64,000 bases of DNA from Larus michahellis (taxonomy: Eukaryota; Chordata; Aves; Charadriiformes; Laridae). The first letter of the stretch is position 1, and the number at the start of each line of letters is the position of its first letter. Made by a program: the position numbers and the translations under genes. This document shows, one piece after another, positions 42,401 through 49,457 of this stretch. Below the pieces are notes generated by a model that saw only the letters and a program-made list of their open reading frames with translations, was not told the origin of the DNA and ran no database searches. The stretch spans positions 248,001-312,000 of the forward strand of contig NC_133904.1 in the NCBI RefSeq assembly GCF_964199755.1, read 5' to 3'.

Positions 42401-45400
42401 CACAGCAGGTGGAGAACGCCATGCTGCTGGGTGATGTCAGTCCCTCGGAGGGGGTTTGCACCTTGTCCCTCACGTAGCCATCACTGTCATTCTTTGAGAA
42501 GGTGGCAGGTACTCACATGGTGCCTGAAGTTGTGGGGACAATGGGAATGTCTTCTGCCTCTGTTGGGATGGACCAGGGAATGTGAAACTGGGGAGCCAAT
42601 TCCCGCATGATTATATTTCTGGAAGAAATTAGAATACACAACTCACAAGAAATTTGATTCGTAGAATCACAGAATCATTTAGGTTGGAAAAGACCCTTGG
42701 GATCATCGAGTCCAACCATCAACTCCACTCTACAAAGTTCTCCCTTACACCATATCCCCTAACACCACATCTAAACGAGTCTTAAACACACCCAGGGATG
42801 GTGACTCCACCACCTCCCTGGGCAGCCTATTCCAGTGTCTGACCACTCTTTCTGTGAAGAATTTTTTCCTAATGTCCAGGCTAAACCTACCCTGTTGCAG
42901 CTTGAACCCATTCCCTCTTGTTCTGTCGCTAATTACCAGTGAGAAGTGACCAGCACCAACCTCTCTACAATGGCCTTTCAAGACGTTGTAGAGAGCGATG
43001 AGGTCTCCCCTCAGCCTCCTCTTCCTCAAACTAAGGATTCCCTTGGTTCTCCACCTCCTCCTTACTGGTCCAGCTGAAACACTTGAAGAGAGTCACAGAA
43101 TTTCTCCTCGCCTTCCTCTCAGAGACACCTATCACACCATGGCCTAGTTAGAGCACCCCAGAGAGACATCAGTTTCCCTCACATCACCAATACTGCAGCT
43201 GGGCTTAGCACCCAACGAAAAGTCCTGTAAGACACATCTAGCTGTAGACAGAGACAGCTAGTGCCAACGCAGGCAGGAAATCCAGGGGATAAAAACAATT
43301 AACCCATTCCTCCCGGAGCAAGCTTTCACCTGCTGAACAACTGTCCCGATATGAACCACCTGCAGACTTCTCCGACGTACTGATCAGGACTCTGCATTCA
43401 TTTTACTTTGCTATGAGTTCCCTTACTCGCTGTCAAAACTTGAATTTTACATACCCGAGGATTTTGGCACAGTCATCATAATACTTCATAGAGTTCTTCA
43501 CAAAACTGAAGCCATTCACATCGCACACGAAAGAGTGTCCGTTTGCCCGCAGGAGGTCAAACCCGCACACTGTTTGCTGCAGGAGGAAGCAGAGGACACG
43601 GGACTCGGGCGTGCTGCGAGGGAGCACAGCAAGGGAGCGGCAACTGCCCAGCCCCGCGGGGCACGCAGCACACGCTGCCCAGCTCCGCTCTGCTGGCGCT
43701 GCGGCCATCCTCCACTCCATGAAGTGTGAAAATACAGCCACTAGCCAACAGTAACCGGCCCTTTAGAGGAATCTTTACACCCTCACCACTGTATCAAAGG
43801 ACCAACTCACGAGCCCCCGATTCAGCCGTCAGGGCCACCCCTCTACCCCCCAGAGCTCTAAAGGCTTAAGACAGAGCAGCTCCTGGCTCTCCTGCTCTTT
43901 CTTGCCTCTAAATCAACTGTTTTGAACCAGACTGACAAGTACAGACAATAAGTGGTGCAGGCAAAGCCATCCACCACTATGTGGAAGAGGCCATAAGGCA
44001 GAACAAGCCCACAGCCGTATCGGCACAGCACAGGCTGCAGATGGCAGCAGGGGCAGGAACACGTAGCCAAGTGCTGCTTCTGTTGATATTGCTGAACACG
44101 TCACATAACCATACCTAGACTCACACACTCTTCCGACTTGTAAAATAGAACACAAATGTGCACCAAAGCCAATTCAAAAATAGAACAAAAAAAAAAAAAA
44201 GAAAAACAGAAGAAAAGACCAAGCTTCATGGCCAGCAGGACCAGCTGCACCCAGCCCCCAGAGAGGGCAACTGGCATCAGGCATGGAAGACTGCCACACC
44301 AGAGACATCGGGGGAACGGAGCTCAAGTCTTAACACTGACTGAGATTCGAATCAGACATTCGTGGAGTATCCTGCTTGCATAGGAGAGAAAACACAGACC
44401 TTAAAGGCTACACAGACTTTCCGGGCAACCAGCTTCTCCATGGCAGTCAGCATGACTGGGTAACGGATTTCTTTCCCTTCGCTGTCCCGTTCAACCTTCC
44501 CATCCAAAGCAGGGGATTTGCGAGCCTCTGCATGGGCATAGTCCGGCCCAACAGTGTACACCTGGGAAGAGAAATAGTTACACCTGACATAACCACCACG
44601 ACTAACTACAGCTTCCAGAAGGTATTTGCACTGCAGACACAGAGAAGAAGATGGGATGGTCTCAGGCGCTCCTCCTGTCATGACCTAGAGAACACCTGCT
44701 CCCCGCTTTGGGACCCAAGCTGCACAGTCAGCACCTCTCGGCTTAAACAGACGCTCCAGAATCTAAGCAGGACTACGCAGGACTGCCCACCCTTCAGCCA
44801 CCCAGGTCTAGAGAAGGAAGGAGCCACTCCAGGCTTTTCCTTACCTTTACGTCAGTGCCATCTGTAGGCATGAACTCCTCATAAATGTACGAGCCCGTCT
44901 TCCTCACACTGCTCTCCGGGGAGTACACGCTGCTCCGGCTGCCGATCTGAAAGCACAGAACAAAGACCTCAGGGAAGAGTGTGGGGCTTCTTTTCTGAGA
45001 CAGAAAAATAAAAAGCATAAATTTAATCCCTTATGTAGTGAATTAGCAGAACGCCTCTCAGAACCCCCAGCTATTACAGCACACTTATTTATGGAGGACA
45101 AAAGAGACTCCAGAACGCAGACAGTAGGTATGTCCTTTTCCAGGCTTTAAAGAGGAGAAAAGTTATTATATACCATTAGGTTGACTCTGGTCACCACAAG
45201 GATACGGAACAAACAACAGTGGATAAAGACCTAGAAAGTAAGGACCCTAGCTAATATGCAAATGAAAATAAATTATTATAATCAGACCAATTTAACTTTC
45301 TTCTAGGACAGCTGACTGATCTTATGGACAGATGATGATGTTGTTTTCATTTTTAGTAAGGCTTTGGATACAACCTCGTGGCATGCATGTGTGTTAGCTA

Positions 45401-48400
45401 AGGAAACAATAATTTTAAGATTATTAATGGCAAATATGTAACTGATTGGAAAAAAAATTCATCACGGCTATTAAGTGTTTGCTGGCAAAGTAGAAGAAGT
45501 AAGTAAGGGCAGATTCCCTGTGGAATCTAGGAATAAATACTGCATTTATCACGTTTGCAAGCTATACTAAGCTGAGAAGGGCAACAATGATGTTAGAGGA
45601 CAGGAACATAAGTTTTTTAAAAAATAATCATTTTGATAAACTAAGGAAGTGATCCGGAAAAAACAGCATGCAATTCAATGAGGGACACAGTTCTCCGTGA
45701 CTGCTAGGCAGGACACGGGTCAAACAGAGGATGGGGAAGGCAAAGCACTACCACTAAAATATGTCCTTCCGCGATTCCAGGTAGATGGGGTTGAACTAAA
45801 AGTGCTAAGAAGGTCTAGATTTCCCCAACACAAAGCCTTCCTTTCCCCTCAGCTGCCCCAACACTCCCTCCTGAAGCCACATGGCTCTCAGAGCCACAGA
45901 TCTGTTGATTCCAACACCAAAACTGAAATCTCCATCCTCACCTTCCGGAAGAGCCGCTGGCTGCCCCCACCTGCTGACGTCGGGTAGTAAATATACACAT
46001 TATGGTCTTCAGCACTGACCGGCTTCTCTACAAATGGCTTTGGGAAAACAGCTCCGTTTACCTCCACGTGGTCCTCTCCTTCTACCAAGTTGCACTCTGA
46101 AGACAAAGCGCAGCAGCAGCATGTCAGGAAAGGGTGAGACAGCCCTAGCATGGAGCCCTTCGGTCCCGGCCTGTAGCCAGTTTGGCTGTTGGGACCTCCG
46201 TCCGCAAAAAACAACAGACTCGTGAATCTGGCTTCTTCAAGCTGACTGTCAGTACCTGTTCTCTGCAGAATATCTCTAATAGCCCAGCATGTGAAAATGG
46301 CTTTCAGTAAAGCCTGGACACTGACCTTCTGGTCTGTCAGGGTCTCGATTGAGCACTGCATAGCGGGGCAAGTCTATTCCCTCTTCTTGAAGGATCCGAT
46401 ACACTTCGCGCCTGTAGAGGACAGAAACAGTGTCAGAAGAGTCTAGAAGGTCCTCAGTACATGCCACTGATGAAGAACAAAGTCAGATGAACACAAAAAA
46501 GCCCCAAGACAGAGAGCAAATACTTCTCAGCACGTGCTCTCCAGAGAATACCTATGGGCTATGGGGCATGCCTCTGTCCTGCTCCAGAGATGCCCCAGAG
46601 TAAATCTCTACCTGGCTTAAACATGGATACTCATTTACTAGCACAAGCCCAATCCTCAGCAGCGCACGCCGCTACCCAGACCTGCCCTTCGAAGGGCGCC
46701 CGTCACGCTAAGCTGCCCAAGGCCCAGGCCAGGCAGATGCAGCAGAGCCTCTTTTCATCTGATGTCAATGGGAAAACTGCAATTATTTCACTGGAGTTAC
46801 ACCCTATCCTGCCTGTCAGCCCCCACAGGAACACTGCGCACAACCCACAGACGTGGCAGGAGGCTGGGGTCTGGCATGAGCCCTACCCACAGGCAGCCAA
46901 AGCAGTCTGGCTGTGCGCACTGAAGGACATGCCTGCTGGCTGCCTTTACCAACAGCTGACTGAGAAGCCTCTTGAAGTGTCTGACCAACATACCTTCCTC
47001 AGAATGAGACCAATTTCTGCCCCAGAACCCCATCCCACTGCTTGGCTCTCCTACTCAGAGACTAGTCTTTTTGTCTTAGTCGCGGCCGTCTCATTCTGTG
47101 AGATCTCTTCCACTTCCTACTTCATCCAGCCATTCCTTACAAGACGTTTGCACCAGAAAATGAAACATGCCAAGTCTCAATGGTTTTATCCCCAAATCTA
47201 TTCCCCTCCATGTTTTGGATAAACAATCCCTAAGGGCTGCTAAGGTCCCCTTCCTCCCCACCTCACGCATTTGCTTGTGGTCAGGAAGACAAAGTTTGCC
47301 CAGCATGCTGAGAAGGGAAATCAGACAAAGGAAGAGGGAAGGGGCTTCAGTGGATCACAGACACCTACCTGTCCTGGATATAATACTGCATATCAAGGTC
47401 GTTAATCAGAAATGGCTTGCACAGCTTGGCATAAGCAACTGCTTTATCCAGGGGGAATCCTGAAATACAGGGAGAGGGGGAGAGAATGAGTGGAAGCTCC
47501 CTTGCCCAGATCTCCAGTAGGCTAAGGCCTGCTGCAGACTTTTTACCTTTGGAGTGGAATGATATCAGGCAGTCACAAGAGGGCCAGTTCTCCACCGGTT
47601 CATTCAGAATAACGTCTTCCCCCATAATCACCACTGTGATATACTCAAACTTGCACAGACGCTCCAGAATCTGTGTCATGGGCTTTGACTTGGATTTCTT
47701 GGTCATGGCACAGATTCCAACCACAATCTGCCGTTCAGGTGGCTAAGGGAAGACAGGCAACGGTTCAGTACAGCATCGATTACTTTACTGAATTTAAACC
47801 ACAACAGTATAGAAATGCAGCAAGGCAGAACAAACAGGTGATTTTCTTCCAAACATGCACTCACAGCTCATGACAGACTCGAACACAAACACACTTCCAC
47901 CTCCCACTAGAGTCCACTGGGGGACATCATTAAGGAGCAGCCCAAAACAACTGCTTCTTTACCAGGTAGTATGTACCTCCTCCTTCTACTGGGCGCTAAA
48001 GCTAAGGTCAGAAATAAGTATCGGGCACCTGAACAAGCAGCAGGGGCTGGAATTCCCCGTCATGTTCTCTGGCCCAAAACTCACACAGATAGTTGGTGGA
48101 CTTAGGCAGGCTCAGAGGAGAGCTGTGAATGTTTCATAGCAAAAAAGTCCAGGAGCTCAGTCTGTTTGTCTTATCTGAGAGAAAATGAAGGGGAGGTAAC
48201 AAGAGTAAGCAGCTATGAGTAGAAGAGAACCAAGTGCTCTTCTATATATCTGACAAAGTTACACCAAGATCCATTGGGATGGAATTGAGTAAGTCTAAGA
48301 CAAGAGAGAAGGTGTGTATTTAAAAAGCACTGGTAACCCTAATGGAGGAACAGGCTAAGGTCTGTGGCGGACTTCCCATCACCATCTAGACTAGACATTT

Positions 48401-49429
48401 TCCTGACAGATTAATTCTGGCCCAAGTAAGATTAAATGTAGTGAGATCACCTGAAGTGCGACACGCAGGACTGCGGGTTACCCAGCACAAACAATTGTGG
48501 CTTCAAACCGTATGCTGAGACTTTAGAAGTTACTGCGCTGACTTGCAAAGCCAAGGTTCCACAGCAAAAACAACACCTGGGAAATGAAAGGCCTTCCAAA
48601 TCCTTCACCACACCTGATAACTAGCTCTCCACTGAGCATAGGAGAACACTGTGTAGGTTTGAAGGGAGCCCATGTGGGCTCCTAAGTTAACGACCCACTT
48701 GCCATGGAGAATCGGGGTACAGAGGCAATGGAAATGACCACTGCGCTGGCGTACGGTCCCGGCAATTTGCACAGGCAGCAGCAATGGCCCTGCAGCATCA
48801 AAGTCCCACACGCAGAACAGCAAATGCACCATTTAATGTAACACTGAATAGGGGCCAAAAGCAGTCAGGAGCTGGAGATCATTCTCCTTCCTGCGTCCTG
48901 TTCCTGGAGATTACAGAGAAGAGTAAACACTGCCTCTCTGCAGACACACATTTGCCCTTTCCACAGTTGCCAGAGTTTTCCTCAGTAATTTCACCAGTGA
49001 AACAGAAAGGTTTACAGGATCGTCAGGGTTAAGTTGCTAGGACAAGGAAATCCACTACCGTACCTGAAAAAGGCCTGCGAGCAAACAGGTCAGAATTTAC
49101 TGCAGCATGCGGCACCAAGCACGGCCACACGACAACGCAATACGCCCTGTCACAAGTGACACTGCCCTTCCCCACGGCTGTGCCACACAACCCGGTGCCA
49201 TGTCCCCTGTGGTCCTGACTGCCTGTGGAGACCCAGGAATTCTGCACAGATGCTCCAACCCAGAACACCGGGACCTCCTTACCGACTCCTCCTCTTCATC
49301 ATCTTCAAAGAAATCGGTTTCGTCTGTCTTCATGTTTGATCCCAGAAAGTCTGTCTCATCATCCCTGGAACCAACAACAAATCTGGGAGCAGAGTTCTCT
49401 CCCTCACTGGAGGTCGTCAGGGACGACAT
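5796..49429 (-). CDS. PPIP5K1: Inositol hexakisphosphate / diphosphoinositol-pentakisphosphate kinase 1 (whole coding span)
   Basis: Cytosolic bifunctional enzyme. Its N-terminal ATP-grasp kinase phosphorylates InsP6 and 5-InsP7 to make 1-InsP7 and InsP8; its histidine-acid-phosphatase-like domain removes the 1-phosphate. The CDS is 28 exons (listed separately) plus two optional exons. Summed lengths give 4116 nt including the stop (1371 aa), or 1452 aa with both optional exons; the human protein is about 1430. Layout: acidic N-terminus 1-49, ATP-grasp about 55-385, phosphatase-like domain about 390-900, Ser-rich disordered tail. Positions equivalent to residues mapped in the PPIP5K2 kinase structure are present: Lys-198, His-205, Arg-224, Lys-259, Arg-292, Asp-320, Asp-332, Asn-334. 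The phosphatase signature RHGDRTPK starts at Arg-399. All introns are GT-AG. The gene is divergent from CKMT1, as in mammals. Homology was recognised by eye, not by a search. Confidence 0.97.
7747..7860 (-). CDS. PPIP5K1: PPIP5K1 coding exon 27
   Basis: 38 codons: [20 protein letters not shown] then [17 protein letters not shown]. Aligns with the mammalian ALFDSM...RSEKPPWYSSGPSS segment. Donor must be TGGT|GTGAGT, 2 nt past another GT, because only this keeps the frame into exon 28 (W-Y-S-S-G). Acceptor tcaaag|CTCTG. Confidence 0.92.
8299..8436 (-). CDS. PPIP5K1: PPIP5K1 coding exon 26
   Basis: 46 codons: [40 protein letters not shown], then VQSTA. The [19 protein letters not shown] block is highly conserved in PPIP5K1 and PPIP5K2 tails. 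Acceptor ttccag|GTTTT, donor CGCAG|GTACTG, phase 1 on both sides. The 6.85-kb intron between optional exon B and this exon shows no element I can name. Confidence 0.95.
8437..15287. other. Long PPIP5K1 intron between optional exon B and exon 26
   Basis: 6.85 kb, about half G+C. Contains a run of eight G at 13.79 kb and several ORFs of 70-130 codons on both strands, none recognised. A Cys/Trp-poor 600-bp block at 13.1-13.7 kb has the look of a diverged repeat, but I could not name it. Confidence 0.5.
15288..15467 (-). CDS. PPIP5K1: PPIP5K1 optional exon B (60-codon RRFSS exon)
   Basis: A 180-bp open exon, phase 1 on both sides, with acceptor tttcctccag|ATGCG and donor TTACG|GTACTG. It joins in frame to exon A or directly to exon 25, and onward to exon 26. 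It encodes [20 protein letters not shown], then [20 protein letters not shown] and [19 protein letters not shown], which reads as helical and ordered inside an otherwise disordered tail. I do not recall it in the canonical mammalian protein. Position, phase, splice sites and codon quality support a real alternative exon; transcripts would decide. Confidence 0.68.
18006..18068 (-). CDS. PPIP5K1: PPIP5K1 optional exon A (KRFSVSF exon)
   Basis: A 63-bp exon, phase 1 on both sides, so it can be skipped without a frame change. Encodes [20 protein letters not shown] and N, closely matching the mammalian PPIP5K1 segment at this place. Acceptor ttcctcag|AGCTC, donor CTAATG|GTACGT. VKRFS resembles a basophilic-kinase site; phosphorylation is inference. 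It lies alone in about 6.4 kb between exon 25 and optional exon B. Confidence 0.88.
18854..18871 (+). repeat. Poly(A) run (A18) after a CAA microsatellite
   Basis: Eighteen A residues preceded by (CAA)n-like sequence in the PPIP5K1 intron between exons 25 and A. No target-site duplication or retrosequence body was found next to it. Confidence 0.8.
21932..22054 (-). CDS. PPIP5K1: PPIP5K1 coding exon 25
   Basis: Residues 1016-1057: [20 protein letters not shown] then [20 protein letters not shown], conserved with mammals. Acceptor ttccag|GGTCA, donor AGACG|GTATGT, phase 1 on both sides. It precedes the two optional exons. The 5-kb intron before it contains a CR1 fragment at 23.1-23.6 kb and is otherwise featureless. 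Confidence 0.95.
23146..23640 (-). mobile_element. CR1 LINE fragment, 3' end, old
   Basis: On the minus strand this is the 3' part of an avian CR1: the end near 23146 shows a decayed octamer tail (catcatagcatgatttaggttgg), preceded by the last codons of the reverse-transcriptase ORF ([14 protein letters not shown], frameshifted). It lies in the PPIP5K1 intron between exons 24 and 25, in the gene's sense orientation. Confidence 0.85.
26279..26302 (+). repeat. A-rich simple repeat
   Basis: A12 followed by GAAAAAAGAAAG in the intron between PPIP5K1 exons 24 and 25. A similar A14 run lies at 44187-44200. Confidence 0.75.
27090..27180 (-). CDS. PPIP5K1: PPIP5K1 coding exon 24
   Basis: Residues 986-1016: [20 protein letters not shown] then [10 protein letters not shown]. 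Clearly matches the Ser-rich mammalian tail segment that ends EMKQSGL. Acceptor ttgcag|GTGCT, donor TTAG|GTACTG, leaves in phase 1. Confidence 0.95.
28285..28449 (-). CDS. PPIP5K1: PPIP5K1 coding exon 23
   Basis: Residues 931-985, a low-complexity acidic and Ser/Pro region with the conserved [15 protein letters not shown] motif at its end, a basic patch shared with mammals. Acceptor ctgcag|AATGA, donor ATGGAG|GTAACA, phase 0 on both sides. Confidence 0.95.
28762..28878 (-). CDS. PPIP5K1: PPIP5K1 coding exon 22 (end of folded region)
   Basis: Residues 892-930: [20 protein letters not shown] then [19 protein letters not shown]. The [17 protein letters not shown] motif ends the conserved phosphatase-like domain; the disordered tail follows. 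Acceptor ttcgcag|GACCC, donor TCAGAG|GTGAGC, phase 0 on both sides. The 1259-bp intron before it has two adjacent T10 runs near 29.82 kb. Confidence 0.96.
29809..29830 (+). repeat. Double T10 homopolymer
   Basis: Two runs of ten T separated by CC, in the intron between PPIP5K1 exons 21 and 22. It is A-rich on the gene's sense strand. Confidence 0.75.
30138..30245 (-). CDS. PPIP5K1: PPIP5K1 coding exon 21
   Basis: Residues 856-891: [20 protein letters not shown] then [16 protein letters not shown]. Conserved late phosphatase-domain helices. Acceptor tatcag|GAAAA, donor CAAG|GTGAGG, phase 0 on both sides. The 1.2-kb intron before it contains a 16-bp palindrome at 31020-31035. Confidence 0.96.
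31020..31035. repeat. 16-bp perfect palindrome
   Basis: TGTTATTTAAATAACA reads the same on both strands. It is intronic, between PPIP5K1 exons 20 and 21, with no neighbouring element that explains it. Confidence 0.6.
31408..31522 (-). CDS. PPIP5K1: PPIP5K1 coding exon 20
   Basis: Residues 817-855: [20 protein letters not shown] then [18 protein letters not shown]. Holds the conserved [15 protein letters not shown] motif with the histidine expected near the end of the phosphatase active site. Acceptor tttag|GTACTC, donor TGGAT|GTAAGT, ends in phase 0. Confidence 0.96.
32021..32148 (-). CDS. PPIP5K1: PPIP5K1 coding exon 19
   Basis: Residues 775-817: [20 protein letters not shown] then [20 protein letters not shown] and HPL. 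Acceptor ctgcag|GAATA, donor CCTT|GTAAGG, leaves in phase 2. The 1-kb intron before it shows no element. Confidence 0.96.
33155..33378 (-). CDS. PPIP5K1: PPIP5K1 coding exon 18
   Basis: Residues 700-774: [60 protein letters not shown] and so on to VIIPQ. The [16 protein letters not shown] stretch is near-invariant in the family. Acceptor gtttag|ACCTG, donor CCCAG|GTATAG, ends in phase 0. Confidence 0.97.
34016..34157 (-). CDS. PPIP5K1: PPIP5K1 coding exon 17
   Basis: Residues 653-700: [20 protein letters not shown], then [20 protein letters not shown] and LEDPKSA. Acceptor tctcag|CTAGC, donor TGCAG|GTGAGC, leaves in phase 1. The 637-bp intron after it holds nothing recognisable. Confidence 0.95.
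35054..35236 (-). CDS. PPIP5K1: PPIP5K1 coding exon 16
   Basis: Residues 592-652: [20 protein letters not shown], then [20 protein letters not shown] and a charged helix ending EEDYEK. Acceptor ctttag|GGTCT, donor AAAAG|GTAAAG, phase 0 on both sides. Neighbouring introns (756 and 896 bp) show nothing notable. Confidence 0.96.
35993..36114 (-). CDS. PPIP5K1: PPIP5K1 coding exon 15
   Basis: Residues 551-591: [20 protein letters not shown] then [20 protein letters not shown]. Contains the conserved core that precedes the second half of the phosphatase-like domain. Acceptor tttcag|GTGAT, donor CAAAG|GTCCTT, ends in phase 0. Confidence 0.96.
36800..37240 (-). mobile_element. CR1 LINE fragment, reverse-transcriptase region
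   Basis: Minus-strand translation shows the CR1 reverse-transcriptase block in broken form: [20 protein letters not shown], then [10 protein letters not shown] and [13 protein letters not shown]. It is truncated at both ends, with at least one frameshift. It lies in the PPIP5K1 intron between exons 14 and 15. Confidence 0.85.
37244..37302 (+). repeat. AT-rich palindromic low-complexity tract
   Basis: Repeated (T/A)TTAATTAA-type units able to fold on themselves, directly beside the CR1 fragment that ends near 37240, in the intron between PPIP5K1 exons 14 and 15. Confidence 0.7.
37952..38080 (-). CDS. PPIP5K1: PPIP5K1 coding exon 14
   Basis: Residues 508-551: [20 protein letters not shown], then [20 protein letters not shown] and GQ. 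The [12 protein letters not shown] motif is a hallmark of the split VIP1 phosphatase fold. Acceptor cctag|AAGCT, donor CCAAG|GTAAGC, phase 1 on both sides. The next intron (1837 bp) carries a CR1 fragment and an AT-rich tract. Confidence 0.95.
38491..38576 (-). CDS. PPIP5K1: PPIP5K1 coding exon 13
   Basis: Residues 479-508: [20 protein letters not shown] then PKAASEDE. The first part is near-invariant in vertebrates; the acidic end is variable. Acceptor gacag|GTATGG, donor TGAAG|GTAAAG, phase 2 in and phase 1 out. Confidence 0.95.
39346..39838 (+). mobile_element. Solo LTR of an endogenous retrovirus
   Basis: A 493-bp element starting TGTCCTGG and ending CCACGACA, flanked by a perfect 5-bp direct repeat, ACTTG at 39341-39345 and 39839-39843. 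It has an internal ATTAAA poly(A)-type signal with a T/TTA-rich block. No internal retroviral genes are present, so it formed by LTR-LTR recombination. The sequence matches a LTR family abundant in modern birds; 5-bp duplications fit class I or III (ERVL-like). It is antisense to PPIP5K1, in the intron between exons 12 and 13. Confidence 0.93.
40051..40160 (-). CDS. PPIP5K1: PPIP5K1 coding exon 12
   Basis: Residues 443-479: [20 protein letters not shown] followed by [17 protein letters not shown], a charged helical segment that diverges more than its neighbours from the mammalian protein. Acceptor caacag|GAGGT, donor GAGAT|GTAAGG, leaves in phase 2. The next intron (1474 bp) contains the solo LTR. 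Confidence 0.95.
40656..40731 (-). CDS. PPIP5K1: PPIP5K1 coding exon 11
   Basis: Residues 417-442: [20 protein letters not shown] then PEQLQ, a Lys-rich stretch conserved in VIP1 phosphatase-like domains. Acceptor gttcag|GTTCT, donor TACAG|GTGAGG, ends in phase 0. Confidence 0.95.
41154..41240 (-). CDS. PPIP5K1: PPIP5K1 coding exon 10 (histidine acid phosphatase signature)
   Basis: Residues 388-417. Carries RHGDRTPK, the histidine-phosphatase signature, with Arg-399 and His-400 at the same numbers as in human PPIP5K1. Acceptor ccccag|GATGG, donor CCCG|GTAAGA, phase 2 on both sides. The 1.3-kb intron between exons 9 and 10 shows no recognisable element. Confidence 0.97.
42517..42618 (-). CDS. 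PPIP5K1: PPIP5K1 coding exon 9 (kinase to phosphatase linker)
   Basis: Residues 354-388: [15 protein letters not shown] then [19 protein letters not shown]. Closes the ATP-grasp domain and links it to the phosphatase-like domain. Acceptor ttccag|AAATA, donor CCAT|GTGAGT, phase 2 on both sides. A CR1 fragment lies in the 836-bp intron between it and exon 8. Confidence 0.95.
42656..43095 (-). mobile_element. CR1 LINE fragment, 3' end, relatively young
   Basis: A 5'-truncated CR1 with the typical 3' end (gaatcacagaatcatttagg on the plus strand) and an intact 94-codon C-terminal reading frame containing [18 protein letters not shown] and [20 protein letters not shown]. The open frame suggests it is the youngest CR1 here. 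It lies in the intron between PPIP5K1 exons 8 and 9. Confidence 0.93.
43455..43576 (-). CDS. PPIP5K1: PPIP5K1 coding exon 8 (kinase catalytic Asp)
   Basis: Residues 314-354: [20 protein letters not shown] followed by [20 protein letters not shown]. Asp-320, Asp-332 and Asn-334 are the metal and ATP ligands; Asp-332 is the residue changed in kinase-dead human PPIP5K1. Its appearing at exactly 332 supports the exon chain. Acceptor ctgcag|CAAAC, donor CTCGG|GTATGT, leaves in phase 2. Confidence 0.97.
44400..44561 (-). CDS. PPIP5K1: PPIP5K1 coding exon 7
   Basis: Residues 260-313: [20 protein letters not shown] through [14 protein letters not shown]. Includes Arg-292, equivalent to a substrate-binding Arg of PPIP5K2. 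Acceptor tcccag|GTGTAC, donor TTAAG|GTCTGT, phase 0 on both sides. The 823-bp intron before exon 8 has a 14-bp A run and no other visible feature. Confidence 0.96.
44845..44946 (-). CDS. PPIP5K1: PPIP5K1 coding exon 6
   Basis: Residues 226-259: [20 protein letters not shown], then [14 protein letters not shown]. Lys-259 corresponds to Lys-248 of PPIP5K2. Acceptor tttcag|ATCGG, donor TAAAG|GTAAGG, phase 0 on both sides. The 995-bp intron between it and exon 5 carries an old CR1-like remnant. Confidence 0.96.
45290..45720 (+). mobile_element. Ancient CR1-like reverse-transcriptase remnant
   Basis: Plus-strand sequence keeps scattered CR1-type landmarks in order: 'tttagtaaggctttggatac' (the FSKAFDT block), 'tttgcaagctatactaagctg' (from FADDTKL-like coding sequence), and 'caattcaatgaggg'. 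It is AT-rich, with many stops and no ORF. It lies antisense in the intron between PPIP5K1 exons 5 and 6. Confidence 0.6.
45942..46096 (-). CDS. PPIP5K1: PPIP5K1 coding exon 5 (ATP- and substrate-binding residues)
   Basis: Residues 174-225. Contains [18 protein letters not shown], with Lys-198 and His-205, and ends SQRLFRK with Arg-224. These match Lys-187, His-194 and Arg-213 of the PPIP5K2 kinase structure (offset 11), which contact nucleotide or inositol phosphate. Acceptor cttcag|AGTGC, donor GGAAG|GTGAGG, ends in phase 0. Confidence 0.96.
46326..46411 (-). CDS. PPIP5K1: PPIP5K1 coding exon 4
   Basis: Residues 145-174: [20 protein letters not shown] followed by NRDPDRPE. Strongly conserved in vertebrate PPIP5K1/2 and begins the ATP-grasp core. 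Acceptor ctacag|GCGCG, donor GAAG|GTCAGT, phase 2 in and phase 1 out. Confidence 0.95.
47369..47459 (-). CDS. PPIP5K1: PPIP5K1 coding exon 3
   Basis: Residues 115-145, from [12 protein letters not shown] through MQYYIQDR, part of the N-terminal pre-ATP-grasp fold. Acceptor tttcag|GATTCC, donor GACAG|GTAGGT. Entered in phase 1 and left in phase 2. The 957-bp intron before exon 4 shows nothing recognisable. Confidence 0.95.
47547..47742 (-). CDS. PPIP5K1: PPIP5K1 coding exon 2 (start of ATP-grasp kinase)
   Basis: Residues 50-115. Opens with [20 protein letters not shown], the conserved beginning of the VIP1 kinase domain, and runs through the [20 protein letters not shown] segment. Acceptor cttag|CCACC, donor AAAG|GTAAAA, ends in phase 1. 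The 1.5-kb intron between this exon and exon 1 shows nothing recognisable. Confidence 0.95.
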
Positions 49430-49457
49430 GGCAGCTTCGGTGGCCGACCATCCCGCT
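49283..49457 (-). CDS. PPIP5K1: PPIP5K1 coding exon 1 (start codon at 49429)
   Basis: Encodes residues 1-49, a Ser/Thr- then Asp/Glu-rich N-terminus ending in DDEEEES. The acceptor (ttccag) sits just above 49457 and the donor TCG|GTAAGG is at 49283, phase 0. The ATG at 49427-49429 has G at -3 (gccATGt). The chosen frame stays open to the exon edge, so an upstream in-frame start in another exon is not excluded. An overlapping upstream ATG lies at 49449-49451 (separate entry). Confidence 0.9.
49404..49451 (-). promoter_or_regulatory. Upstream ORF overlapping the PPIP5K1 start codon
   Basis: In coding exon 1, 22 nt upstream of the main ATG, is another ATG in strong context (GGGATGG: G at -3 and at +4). 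It opens a 15-codon frame that is out of frame with PPIP5K1 and ends at TGA 49404-49406, 21 nt past the main ATG. If this exon is used as drawn, scanning ribosomes meet it first, so main-frame translation would need leaky scanning or an alternative 5' exon. The arrangement is visible; the effect is inferred. Confidence 0.55.

Noticed and set aside
44341-44360. 'gattcgaatc' resembling a tRNA T-loop
   Set aside because: No acceptor stem, anticodon arm or B-box spacing around it; no tRNA gene was found anywhere in the window.
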